In this document: positions 21,333 through 32,361 of the stretch, in pieces | How positions within the stretch are numbered: position 1 is the first letter of the stretch | Layout: each line of letters starts with the position of its first letter | Assembly (NCBI GenBank): GCA_037974665.1 | Contig: CM075773.1 | Location: 63,456,763-63,520,762, forward strand | DNA: 64,000 bases | Source of the DNA: Ehretia macrophylla | Taxonomy: Eukaryota; Streptophyta; Magnoliopsida; Boraginales; Ehretiaceae | Direction of reading: 5' to 3' | Program-made: the position numbers and the translations under genes | Notes under the pieces: generated by a model | The model's input: only the letters and a program-made list of their open reading frames with translations | What the model was told of the DNA's origin: nothing | Databases searched by the model: none

Positions 21333-22679
21333 ATGAGCGGCAGTAGTATTCATATTCCTGAAGGTTTTCTATTCATGCCTTCGGATCAAGAATTGCTTCT
21401 ATCATTCCTGAGGAGAAGGCTTTTGAGGCAGCCATTGCCTTGGGAGGGGATCGTTGAAAGAGACCTTTACGGGGAGAAAGCAAATCCTTGGGATTTGTTT
21501 ACCGAGAATGATCCTTGGAACATCCTAGTTACTGATGATGACGATGATTCGAGCAAGGTTAAGAAGACTATCTATGTATTTACTAAATTGTCGAAGCTTG
21601 GGAGGCAGGGTAATAAGAACGTTATTCGAACAGCGGGCTGTGGTAAATGGCATGGACATACGGCGCCAAAAGATATTGTGAAAGGCAAAACGAAAACGAA
21701 AATAGGCTCTAAAAGGATGTTCACGTTTAAGTCGACTAAGAAAGATTTTGATGGAAAAGGGCATTGGATTATGCATGAATATTCGCCTTCGGATGATGGC
21801 TTGATAGGCATTGGAAGCACGGACTATGTTGTTTGCAGAATTACAAAGGACGAATCGAAAAACTTCAAGAAACAAGAAAATTCTGAAATCATACTTGTAT
21901 CAGAAGCTGATACTCAAGATTTGGGCAAGAGAAAGTCGAGAGAGGAGATTTATATTCCCCAAGAAGAGAAGACACCACGATGGAGTTTTCCGGGTGAGCA
22001 TCATGTTACAATTGGTGCCGATACAGATATGGTACAAGGAAATCTTTGGGCTACGGCATCATTCGGAATGGACTCGACCATGTCTATAGAACAGTTGCCT
22101 CAATTGCCTTGGTACGCTAATAATGGGTCACAAGCAGAGGCAGAGGTACACAAGAACAATGGAGTAATGGAAGCTGCAAACGAAACTGCCACCAGACCCA
22201 TGGAAGAATCGATTCAAAACGATATGGTGAATGTTGATGCCTCTGCAGTGAATTCTTACATGCCTGAGGACCTTCAGCATCCTATTGCAGATCCTGCAGA
22301 GAATATTGATACTTCTGCAGCAAATCCTATTATGCCTCAAGGCCTCCATCATTCTGAAAGATTACAAGATGATGATGATGATGATATGGACATATATGCG
22401 TCCAACTTGCAAGACATATTATTAGCAGATAGCGCTGCGGAGCTTGATAGCAATATGAAGGCTGATCATATTTCAAATGGAATTGCCACCAGCTCCATGG
22501 AAGAAGCGGTTCAAAACAATGCGGAGCATATTGACGCTTCTGCTGCAAATCTACTGTTCTTCCGAGACATAGAGAGTTCTACTGTAGAATATGAACGTTT
22601 GCAAGAGAATGATGAAGAAAATATGTCCTTTATGAATGGCATATTTTTAGGAGATATCCCTGAGGCAGATTCTTTTTAG
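21333..22679 (+). CDS. Divergent single-exon NAC-domain transcription factor
   Basis: The 448-aa protein (first ATG at 21333, stop TAG at 22677-22679) has an N-terminal NAC domain at about residues 8-172. Visible subdomains: IPEGFLFMPSDQELL (A), ERDLYGEKANPWDLF (B), TAGCGKWHGH at 100-109 (the usual WKATG region, changed here), KSTKKDFDGKGHWIMHEY with WIMHEY at 145-150 (D), and DYVVCRITK at about 164-172 (E). The C-terminal half is acidic, with poly-D runs near 69 and 345 and repeated NxDASAxN units, as expected for an activation region. NAC genes usually have two introns in the domain; none is needed here. It should act in the nucleus as a DNA-binding regulator; its target is unknown. The upstream in-frame TTG at 21294 is not needed as a start. 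At least three partial copies lie nearby. Confidence 0.9.
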   Translation: MSGSSIHIPEGFLFMPSDQELLLSFLRRRLLRQPLPWEGIVERDLYGEKANPWDLFTENDPWNILVTDDDDDSSKVKKTIYVFTKLSKLGRQGNKNVIRTAGCGKWHGHTAPKDIVKGKTKTKIGSKRMFTFKSTKKDFDGKGHWIMHEYSPSDDGLIGIGSTDYVVCRITKDESKNFKKQENSEIILVSEADTQDLGKRKSREEIYIPQEEKTPRWSFPGEHHVTIGADTDMVQGNLWATASFGMDSTMSIEQLPQLPWYANNGSQAEAEVHKNNGVMEAANETATRPMEESIQNDMVNVDASAVNSYMPEDLQHPIADPAENIDTSAANPIMPQGLHHSERLQDDDDDDMDIYASNLQDILLADSAAELDSNMKADHISNGIATSSMEEAVQNNAEHIDASAANLLFFRDIESSTVEYERLQENDEENMSFMNGIFLGDIPEADSF

Positions 22680-23271
22680 CTCGGCAGAGCTTCACACTTC
22701 AAATTTCATGCCAGAATCGTTTCGGGATTCATTGGAGCCCAGTTGCTGATAAAGATCGATCTGTCCACAACTTGTTGATGTGCTTCAAATTGTCAAGCTT
22801 CTTAAGGAACAATCAGTGATGAAGAAAGTAAGACTTTTAATTTGTAATAGATCTTTGATAGTATATAAATTTTTGATGTAAATTGTAGAACTACATGCAG
22901 CTTGATCTTTGATATCAATCGGTGTCAAGGTACGTAGGCAGCCTAATTAAAGGTCCCGCTGCTTATAAATACAAAAACTATTTTTGTTCAAGATACAAGG
23001 TCGGTTACCTATCCTTGTTGTAAATACTATCCTTATGGTAAATTTTTTTGACTAGTATTTGTATAAGAGACACTGTTGGTTTTGAAGCCTATTCTCGTTG
23101 TAAATACTATCTTGCTGTTAATTTTGAACTGGTGATAATAAAATTAATGCAGTTCTTTATTCAATCAGTTTCTATCGCATTTGGTTTACTCTCCCTATCA
23201 TATTGTCCTTTCATTACAGTTCGAGGATTGCTTTTAGTTTTCACCTTTATACCCTTTAAATTCTGATAGGT
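22680..23271 (+). other. NAC 3' UTR and immediate downstream DNA
   Basis: It begins with gctcggcagagcttcacac and is shared with 2914-3531 and, in part, 25141-25500. A possible polyadenylation signal AATAAA is at 23137-23142. The sharing between three loci shows that transcripts or the locus itself were duplicated with the downstream DNA, which favours DNA-level duplication over retroposition. Confidence 0.6.
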
Positions 23272-23988
23272 TGAAAGTTCTATGATCGAAAACAATACAA
23301 GAAATATTGTTTCTCTCCTTCTACTTGCTGCTTCTTCTACTGGTGTTGGCGTCTCAGAACCTTTAGTCTCCGAGAATTCAAGTAACCACTCACCTGCCAA
23401 CCAAACTTGCAGGCAACGTTAAGAGTTGAGGCAATATTGTTGTAAGATCAACAAGCCTGCAGTGAAGAAAATTCAGGCATTTTCTTGTTCTTTTGTTGCA
23501 TTTTCCAGAATTGAGCCAATATTGTTGCAAATATTAGACTAATTTACTTGATTAATGTGATGTTTCCCACATGATAACTGATATTTACTCGTCTATGATG
23601 GAGTTCAAGAGCTAGATTATGTTTCCTACGGTGATGTGATGGATTCTGTTCTTTCCCATCTCTAGCCAGATTTTGACCATCAAAGCTTAGAGGACATAAG
23701 CCATTTTTTCTTTTCTTGTCTTGGGAAGGATATCACTGTATCGGAGTTTGACGAGTCTTACAGGTTGAGAAGGTTGCTTGGTCTTCATTTCAGGGGCCAA
23801 TTGTAGCAGAGAACACATCTTTGTCAGGGATTCATGCAAGGCTGACTTATGGACTTGTGTGAAATGCTGCAATCTTCCTTTATCCGGGCTGCTCTCTATG
23901 CTGGCTATCGTTTATCTAATGTTACTCTCTTCCTTTATCCAGGCTTAAGACTGAAAATGCTGGGATGAAGCCCCTAATAGAGGCAGTG
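23272..23988. other. ~715-bp segment present only in this NAC copy
   Basis: It lies between sequences that are adjacent at about 3531 in the paralog (ctgataggtt then ataatacaattgg). It has no recognisable coding sequence. It may be an insertion here or a deletion in the other copy; no clear target duplication is seen beyond gtt. Confidence 0.6.
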
Positions 23989-24712
23989 TTATAATACAAT
24001 TGGTTAGGTATTAGTTTAAGTTCCAACTCACAATTTCATATATGTTTAGTGTCTAAAATTCTGGATATTCATAACAATAGTAATAAGCTAATCAAGCAGC
24101 CTGAAAACTACCAATAGTGCAGCTGAAATCTGCAATGGTTTCAACTGTTAGAAATCATATGAGGTGCTAATGTAACAAACATCAAACTTTCGACATTGAT
24201 GAAAAATTCTAGACGCTGATCTACTTTGGATTGAAAGTAGAGTGGAAATTTTAGATATTACTTTTTAATATCTCTGTCATTTCTTAGGTCTGGCTTGCAA
24301 TGGATAGGTGATGCAGTGCAAACAAGTTGCTCCGCGGGCAAAACAGTGGAAGATTATCCGTTTTGTTTCAGAAGCTGATTGACAAAATTTGCAAATCACC
24401 CACGCATAAAAACTCTGCTTTGGGATGATGACCTTGGCTAGTTTTATGAAAAGAACTTGTCTGAGACACAAATAAAGGGTCTGCACTTTAAAAATACGGT
24501 CTTTTAAGCACCTACTACAGTGTCACTTGCCACCATTCCATGAACATGTCGGGGGAACGCCCATGCCATTTTGAACAGCTCGACGTTTTGAAGAAATTTC
24601 TATAGTAGAATAGCAACGGAAGAACCATAAATAAATTGACTTCTGCCTCAATTGAAAGCATACATTATTCGTTTCATGGAAATCACAATTTTTCTTTTAT
24701 TGGTTTTTTAAG
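23989..24712. repeat. NAC downstream duplicated DNA
   Basis: 23989-24420 matches 3532-3684 plus 4123-4400, including the single tcaac at 24141-24145 that marks the empty site of the mini LTR. 24440-24712 matches 25646-25940 (gaacttgtct..gacacaaata, gttttgaagaaatttc, ggaaatcacaatttt). No gene is seen. Confidence 0.7.
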
Positions 24713-25018
24713 AAGTACTTATTATGAAAGTCGAAGCATTTGTCAGAAATATGTGAACTCTAATTTGACTTTATATCATGATCTGAAACTGTATTTATAT
24801 ATAGTCTAAAATAAATCTCACAAAATAAACTTTTCCAGGTAAACAAGGTTGTATATTATTCACAAAATATGTACAAAGTAATGGGATCTACACTGATAAG
24901 CCTTTACTTGGTGACTATCAAAATAAGCATTTGGACAAGAATGTCATTCTCAAAGTTTTGTACTCTACAAATATTCCTATTGTCAACGTTGTTTCTAAAC
25001 TTTTTTACAATGTATAAT
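24713..25018. other. Non-coding spacer
   Basis: AT-rich spacer within the NAC duplicate cluster; no feature seen. Confidence 0.35.
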
Positions 25019-25140
25019 TTATAATTTGTACTTGATGTTAAGTTGAATCTTTTCAATTTGTTGTTCCTCACTTGATGTCCCACTTGAGTGACATCTCAAA
25101 TTCCTTTCTTTCCATACGTGGAAAATAGAAGCCGCAAACA
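25019..25140 (-). pseudogene. LINE C-terminal remnant
   Basis: The minus strand encodes AASIFHVWKERNLRCHS followed by a short polar tail and stop. The VWKERNLR motif is typical of the end of plant L1-type ORF2. Only this end is present, joined directly to a copy of the NAC 3' UTR at 25141. Confidence 0.55.
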
Positions 25141-25500
25141 TTTGAACAATCAGTGATGAAGAAAGTAAGACTTGTAATTTGTAATAGATCTTTGATAGTA
25201 TATAAATTTTCAATGTAAATTGTTGAACTACGTGCAGCTTGATCTTTGATATCAATCAGTGTCAAAGTACGTAGGCAGCTTAATTTTAAGGGTCTAGCTG
25301 CTACTAAATACAAAAACTAATTTTGTGTATTTCTTCATAAATATTAGAAACTCAGAAATTTTTGGTTCATAAAATACTTATTTGATCAGTTTTTATTACA
25401 TTTGGTTTACTCTCCTTACAAATGCAATTGTTTTGTCAATTTTGTTCTCTGATACCGTTGGAGTTCATAGATTGCTTTTAGATTTCATCCTTTAGACTAT
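25141..25500 (+). repeat. Duplicated NAC 3' UTR segment (copy 3)
   Basis: It matches 22806-22985 (gaacaatcagtgatgaag, gtatataaatttt, cgtgcagcttgatc) and then, more loosely, 23140-23270 (catttggtttactctcc, gattgctttta). Confidence 0.75.
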
Positions 25501-25944
25501 ATGTGTATTGATGCTTTTGATTTTATGCTTGTTCAAAATGGGAAGATTATAGCTTTTGATTCTATCACCGAAAGCAATAAAAGCTTCGGCAGATATACTC
25601 CTACACAAACGATGCAGAGTATCACCAAAGCTTCCCAATTATCAGCTAGTCTTATAAAAGAACTTGTCTCAGACATAAATAGAGGGGTTACAATTTAAAA
25701 CGATCTTTTGAGCACGTGAGACCTACTGCAACGTCACATGAGCCCTGCTACAATGCCACATATTATGATGACGTCTAGCCGTTTGGAGCGTTTTGAAGAA
25801 ATTTCCTAAATAGAATAGCAATGGAAGCACCACAAATATATTCACTCGTAGCTCAATTGAAAGCATAAAGAGCAGTAGTACATACAAATAGACATTCTTT
25901 TAGATGGAAATCACAGTTTCTTTTATTGGTTTTCATAAAGAGCA
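25501..25944. repeat. Duplicated NAC downstream segment; short unclassified open frame
   Basis: 25646-25940 matches 24440-24712. A 65-aa open frame at 25501-25698 overlaps the start of it; I do not recognise it and do not call it a gene. agagcagtagta occurs twice (about 25869 and 25938). Confidence 0.55.
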
Positions 25945-26140
25945 GTAGTAAATATGGTGAATGTTGACGCTTCTGCAGTGAATTCTTACATGCCCGAGGA
26001 CCTACAACATTCTATTGCAGATCCAGATGATGACGATATGAGACAATTTGCGTCCAACTTGGCAGACATGTTATCAGCTGATAGCCGTGTGGAGTTTGAT
26101 AACAGTGCGAAGACCTCCAGCATTCTATTGCAGATTCGAA
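25945..26140 (+). pseudogene. Internal fragment of a NAC gene C-terminal region
   Basis: The frame MVNVDASAVNSYMPEDLQH, then a D-run, then FASNLADMLSADSR matches residues about 296-375 of the intact NAC protein, with a deletion between IADP and the poly-D run. There is no NAC domain and no matching C-terminus. It sits downstream of a copy of its own 3' UTR, so the order is scrambled relative to the gene. A non-functional duplicate. Confidence 0.85.
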
Positions 26141-27417
26141 TAACAACTAATAAAAGGGAAATAGTAAGAAGTTTGACATAATGGCACATGATGACTATAA
26201 TAGTCTAAACGGAAGAACACAGGTAATAAGAGCATACTCTAGATCGGAATCGTGAGAAATAGTTTTTGATCATTTCTCCTAACTTAAAATCCCAATTCGA
26301 ATTCTTTTTCTATTCAAAAATATCCTATTTGATAACTTCCATAATTTTCATTACTAATCTTTTGTGGATCTTGATCTTCCTAACCATCCACTCAATTTTG
26401 TTCAACCTCCCGTTATAGTCATACATCTATTACAATAGATAGTAAAACTCCCATATGGTCAACCTTTTGAACCCTCAAAGAAGGCACCTATATCAAAGAA
26501 TCTTTAACTATATCTTATATTTTCTTAGATTAGTTAAGTTAAAAACCAATCTCACATTAAGAGTAGATGATATAAATAGAATTGAGTAAAAAAAAAAAAA
26601 AAGAGATTCAGAATAGTAATTTAAAAATTCATTATGTGACTGAGTTCAAGAATTTCAGGGATTGATCAAAAGGTCTGTATATGATGTTACAAAATAAAAT
26701 TGGAAATCTTCTTTAGGAAGATGCGAATATAAAGACAACCATATTCGTTGGGTGCATGAAAACGAATATTGATCACGTAATACATTTTTTTCAAATAATT
26801 TATTAACTCATTATTTTTCTATCAGTGATTCAAAAACTCCAAATTAAAGTCATAAAGTTAGATGTAGTGAAGATGAGTCCAATTAGATTTTTAAAGTGAC
26901 AATAATTACAAAGTACCCTTTTAATGACCAAAATTAATATTTAAATCTTAACTAGCCGATATCTCAAAGATATAATTTTGTGCATATAAGGTTCGGTCCA
27001 TATCACTTCATACAAAAGGAGGTTCGACAAATTCATTTTAGATATATCCTAGTTTCAAAAATAACTACAGAACCTTTATAAATTAGAAGTTTTATTTTCA
27101 ATATTCGATTAAGGTAACAGATAATCATATTTCGAATGCAACAGTCAGTTTTATTTCACGAAATATTTTGAAAGTTTTGAAAAATAACATGCACACTCGT
27201 TAATCCAAAACAACCAAGGGTTCAAGCCGATAGAAGGGAACAAAAACACCACAACAATCTATTACTAATTTCGGACTCACAGGGGCTTGATCAAATTAAG
27301 AATGGACTACACAATAAAGATGCTAATATACATATATATATATATCAATACGGATTATCAAGACTTGCTAATAAGGCGGCCAATGAAAGTATGATAATCA
27401 TCAACAAAAAAATTATT
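26141..27417. other. Intergenic DNA
   Basis: AT-rich, no convincing gene. A short (TA)n run is near 27330-27345. Nothing links it to 4401-4840. Confidence 0.4.
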
Positions 27418-28336
27418 AAATTCTAATGATATCCTCAAGAACTAAAGGGCTCAACTTATTAACAAATTTGACAATAGATCCAAATGGGATGTTGATAGGA
27501 AGGGGGTAAGCCTTATGCATACTAGACTATCACCAATGTAGCTAGAATAATAATAATTTCCAATGTAATCTTACTAAGAGATCAGGTTTTCAATTTTTAA
27601 AAGCAATGAACCACAATGGTATGTAAGGATATTGTTTACCAAAGTGTTATTAATGAATAGAACTAACTAAAATAAAATGACTTATTGCCATCCATCTATC
27701 ATTTTTTTGAATAACTAAACAATCAAGAAGGATGATTAATGACTGGTAACATAAAGATTCGACTAAATAATTCAACAAAGACAGTTACAATTAAAGTATC
27801 AAAAATATGGGGGTAAATCTTATATTACATAAAAAAATTTCGTTTCACTCATAAATACATGATTAAGTTTTCCATTCTAAATAGTAAATATAAGTATAAA
27901 TGTAACAATGTTATTTTCTAACATAGCACGCAAAACAAAATTTATAGTAAGAGTAATTAATAGTTGAATGCTATAGTTACACATCCCCAAAAGAAAATTC
28001 CTCAATGAAAATAGATTTAATAGAACCCATTATTATTATAATTGACAAGGCCCAAGGGACCTTAACCAAGAGATTCCTCAAAGTTTATTCAAATAGATCA
28101 GGCTATGACTCAAATAAAATATAAAAGAATGAAAGTGATTTCTTATTGGTGAGAAGTCTTAGTTAACACTTAAAACTGGAAAAAAAAATTCACAAAATGA
28201 AATGAGACAAGCAAGGATGTAAAAACCTTAATTACATTAGTCACGTTTGAAAGTCCATTCCTCCTAGAGCAAAAACCTAGTTACCTATTCCATCTAGGTC
28301 TCAAATGATCAATGAATCTAAGCTCTGCCACTAATA
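27418..28336 (-). mobile_element. LTR retrotransposon internal (leader side) segment, copy 2
   Basis: It matches 4841-5754 throughout. Next to the LTR end at 28337 the minus strand reads tggcagagcttagattc, similar to a plant iMet tRNA primer-binding region. No pol similarity. Confidence 0.6.
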
Positions 28337-30168
28337 TGTCACGCTTCCAAAATTTGGCCAGGCAAATATCAGAAACGCAACTGTCGTGCACTAAGAAGGA
28401 ACGACCTTCCTAAAGACAGAAAATGCAAAATTAAATAAAAAATTTAAAATCCCGATAATATATATGCGACTGTTAATCAGAGCATCTAAATCTACCATCA
28501 CACAACGGAATAAGATTTTATACTTAGAATTAAAATGTCTAAAATCCATAACTTTTTCCAAATTCTTAAACCAAGCGAAGAAATTAAAACTCATAAGTCT
28601 AAGCGAAATAATCAACTTATTCCTGACTAAGAAATCCAAAAGAGTCATATTAGCTATTCATCAAGGCAGCCTCTACCCCAAGCCAAAGCCAAAGTCTATT
28701 CTCATCTTTTGCAAAGAAAAACATTTTTACAAAATAAGAAACAAATCTCAGTAAGTGGTAACCCCCAAAAAAACTTCTTGGAACCTTTAAAATATTCTTA
28801 TATGTTAGATAATCATATTATCATAGTTCATAAATTTCATATATTCAAAAATGATGAAGTTCATGCAAAAATCATAAGTTTTCATGCCTAGAATCATAAA
28901 AGTTCATGCCAAACTAAATTCATATGCCAAGAATTCATAGTGTCAGAAACCAAGGACAAATGAATCTAATATCCAAGTCTAAGTAGGTATTTATTCTCCC
29001 TCATAGAGTCAAAAATATTGAATTTATCCTCCACCATAGAGTAGAAGTATTAATATTTATCCTCCACCATAGAGTCAGTATCCTCTGCCAAAGAGTCAGA
29101 AGTATAAACATTTATCCCCAGCAAACAAGGGTATAATATTGGCATTTATCTCCAGCCAAAAAAGGTCAGACATTACCATTTATCCTAAGCCAATAAGGGT
29201 CATAATTTCAAAGACCTTTCAAATTCTCAAGTTTCAAATATTTCGTGTACCTGTTTGATAATCAAATAAGATATACAACACTTTTAGTATGAAGTATTTT
29301 CATAATGTATCATATTTTAAAATCTTGCAAATATTTTCGTCTCAAGGTTTCGTTTTCAAGTTTTCCAAATACACGAAATTTTGAGTTCCCAAATTTGTTC
29401 AAAGTGTCTAAAACTTTAAGATACAATTAAAAATTATGTTTAAAACATGGAAGGACAATATCATAAAATGTTAGAGAAAATATTATCTTTTGTTTTAAAA
29501 ACAACTTTAGAGATAATTTCCTTTTTTAGAAGTGCCACTATTCACCATGAAGAATGCCTCGAATACTCTGCACATGAACAGTAACTCGGTTACTGTTCAA
29601 AATCTCTTTTTTTTCCAAAGCTTTTTGTTTCGTTTCTTTGTTTGTAAACATACTTAAATTTCAATCACAAATATGAAAAAAATTTATTATTTCAACATTT
29701 AGATGCAATCTTTAAAGTCAATTTTAGCATGCTATTTTCTTTCTGAAGTCCAATAAATCACAAGCTATAATTCAAATCATGTTGAAACATGTGAAATATC
29801 CATAACACAATTCATACAATCACAATTATTCAATAAATTATATACATATATACGTGTATACATATATAGTTTACCATATAATGCAAGAATTCTTTGACAA
29901 GTTAAGCCTAAACCTCAGATTTTTCTGATTTTATCACGATCTTCCAAGAATCTATATACACGGGTGAGATTTGCACAATATGTTCACAACATGGGCATAA
30001 ATAGAATATTTCTTACATTTTGCAGGGAGCCTACAAGTTCAGAAACGTTGTATAGATCACTCTAGGTTAGATCAAGACTTCTAGGACTAGGCTTAAATAC
30101 TTATGAGGATGCCCTTAATCCAAATTGAAAAATTAAAATAAGTTAGCCCCAAAATACGGGGTGTTACA
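28337..30168 (-). mobile_element. LTR, 1832 bp, of the same element
   Basis: On the + strand it starts TGTCACGCTTCC and ends CGGGGTGTTACA; on the sense strand it therefore begins TGTAACACCCCG. With the primer-binding-like sequence at its left end it reads as the 5' LTR of a minus-strand element whose rest is missing. It holds ~37-bp repeats at about 28985-29200, and the empty TAA site for the Harbinger insertion at 28432-28434. Open frames inside are taken as chance. Confidence 0.75.
28985..29200. repeat. ~37-bp tandem repeats inside the LTR
   Basis: Degenerate units with catagagt, gaagtat and atttatcctcc; paralogous to 10700-10860, with a different copy number. Confidence 0.7.
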
Positions 30169-30801
30169 TTTGCATTATGTGTTTTATGTGGTTAAGTTGT
30201 AAAATTGGCATTGGCTCAATTTTAGGTTGATCGAAGACACAAGATATTAGAGGTGGTAGATGGTATCACATAGAGGGATGATGAATTTGAACAGTTTCCA
30301 TATATAATAATATCTTACATGGATCCCCAAACAACATAATGCATTTGACTATGGTTTGTCATGTGTTTAATAATGGAGAAGCCAGGCAATGTTCACCGAC
30401 TTAGTGATAAAGAATCAGCCGCTAAAACAAACAGTTGGCGTTCAAATTATGGTAGGATGCATCCAACAATATAAATTTGGCAGAAGTGAAAAATTGATTA
30501 GGGTACATGGCTTTATGGATGATATTAAGTTTATGATCAAAATTTTTAATGTTGTTGGTTTGAATGGATTGATACACTTTTTCCATTATGTTTTCTAATA
30601 GTTGTTGATGGATTGTGCTATTACTTGGAATATTTTTATTTTAGTTTCTAAAAGATAATATAGGGCTTTTTTGCTATTCTATTACTTCTTCTACAGTAAA
30701 TAATTGGAAATTGATCCTATATCTACTTGTGGTAGAATTAATTGCTAGTTGTTGTTATATCTAGTTGTGATAGAATAAGTTATTTTAGTTGTTATATATT
30801 T
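30169..30801. other. Intergenic DNA
   Basis: No gene recognised. A 69-aa open frame at 30389-30598 has no motif I know. Confidence 0.4.
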
Positions 30802-31012
30802 GGGTGAAGTGCACAAGACCCCCTTATACTTTTAAAAAGGTGCATACTACTCCCCTGTACTTTTAAATTTACCAAACACCTCCCCTGTGGTTTTTGAAAC
30901 ATAGCATACATGTCCCTCTCCACTTTTCCGTCAAAGTAATTAATGGAATTTGTAAAAAAACCTAAACGCCTTTAATTCTTTTTCGTTTCTGTCTTTTGTC
31001 CTCTTTCCTTTT

Positions 31013-31052
<40 letters not shown>

Positions 31053-31366
31053 TTATTTGTATAATAAATATATATATAATTAGACCCAAGAGAAAAATTA
31101 AGGCTAGTGTGGTGAGAGAATTACAATAAAAAATCTTAAATAAGGATATTATTGTCCAAATAATGATTTATTTGTACAAAAAAAACATGACTAGTTACAT
31201 GAAAAATGAGTGTAATGCGCTCTCCATCAAAATAAATGGATTTTTTTATTGAGGGGGCATTACGCTTAGTTTAACAAACCACATGGGAGGTATTTGGCAG
31301 TTTAAAAAATACAAGGGGTAGTATGCACCTTTTTAAAAGTATAGGGGGGTCCTATACACTTTACCC
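30802..31366. mobile_element. Mutator-like MITE (MULE-MITE), 565 bp, perfect 9-bp target duplication
   Basis: Long terminal inverted repeats of about 95 bp: left GGGTGAAGTGCAC... and right, reversed, GGGTAAAGTGTAT..., both continuing through acttttaaaaaggtgcatac. The element is flanked by TATATATTT at 30793-30801 and 31367-31375, the 9-bp duplication typical of Mutator-like elements. It has no coding capacity and holds a (TA)n run at about 31018-31047. It needs a transposase from elsewhere. Confidence 0.9.
31018..31047. repeat. (TA)n microsatellite inside the MITE
   Basis: An uninterrupted run of ta dinucleotides, followed by further AT-rich sequence. Confidence 0.85.
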
Positions 31367-31375
31367 TATATATTT

Positions 31376-32356
31376 TTGTAGAAGATTTGAAGTTAGTTGT
31401 TCTTATATTAAGAGTTGACATTTTCATATGAACAAGCAATACTACATAGATTTTTATCTCATATATTTTTGGGTACCAACTCGTGATTGTATTCTTCAAC
31501 AAAGGTGGTAACAACATAGCACATAGTTAATCTGTTAAGTTTAATATGATATCTTGACACACAAAGGCATCTTGTGAAGGTACGGTTTTCTCATTGTCTA
31601 TTGGGCATCTCCAAGTGTTCGTCTTTTCGAAAACCCTCACAAGAACATATATATTAACGATTCAACATTTCACCGGTTAATTTATCTTTGTGGAACACAT
31701 CTTTCCTAAATCTAAATTCAACATAATCTGTAGAATCATTGTAGAAGCTAAATGCATCATCTTCGGACGAAAATGTCATGTGACATATTTATTCTTTGCT
31801 TATTTCATGAGTTTTCGACAACATTAAGGAAACCCGCATTTTCATTCATCTTTATAAAACTATTCGAATATGTAAAATCAGAATTTCGTTCAAATCAAAC
31901 ATCGTAGTATTCTAAGCGTTTCCAAGTAAGGAACCATGGCATACATATTTTAGGGTTATTCTGTAAATTAAAATTTTAATAAATATAAAATAAATAAGAA
32001 TTCAATTTATTAGCTCTTCCAGAGTGGTATCTCACTGATGGCTCCAAGATAAAGCATTATAGTTACATGAAATGATACATATGATGCTATGCTATGCTAT
32101 GGTATACATGAGAAACAAAATTACACTAATATAATATGTTATGCTATGGGTTATATAATGCAAAGTATGACAATATAATTAAATGTACTAATCAAATGGT
32201 GTATATTTAATCCAATCACCATGAGCTATAGCTTTAAATTTATTAACATACAACATAGGAACTAATAATTATAAGAAAGGTACATGTCTTATCATTTGCC
32301 TCTACAAGTAATTATAATATTGATTATTACATATGACAATATGATTATTTATCATA
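31376..32356. other. Intergenic DNA
   Basis: No gene seen. A short gctat tandem run (gatgctatgctatgctatgg) is near 32080-32100. Confidence 0.4.
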
Positions 32357-32361
32357 TAGTG

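Noticed and set aside
21525..22548. Antisense open frames of 72-116 aa
   Set aside because: Shadows of the intact NAC coding sequence on the other strand.
25501..25698. 65-aa open frame in the NAC duplicate cluster
   Set aside because: No motif recognised, and its second half overlaps duplicated non-coding DNA that is not open at 24440.
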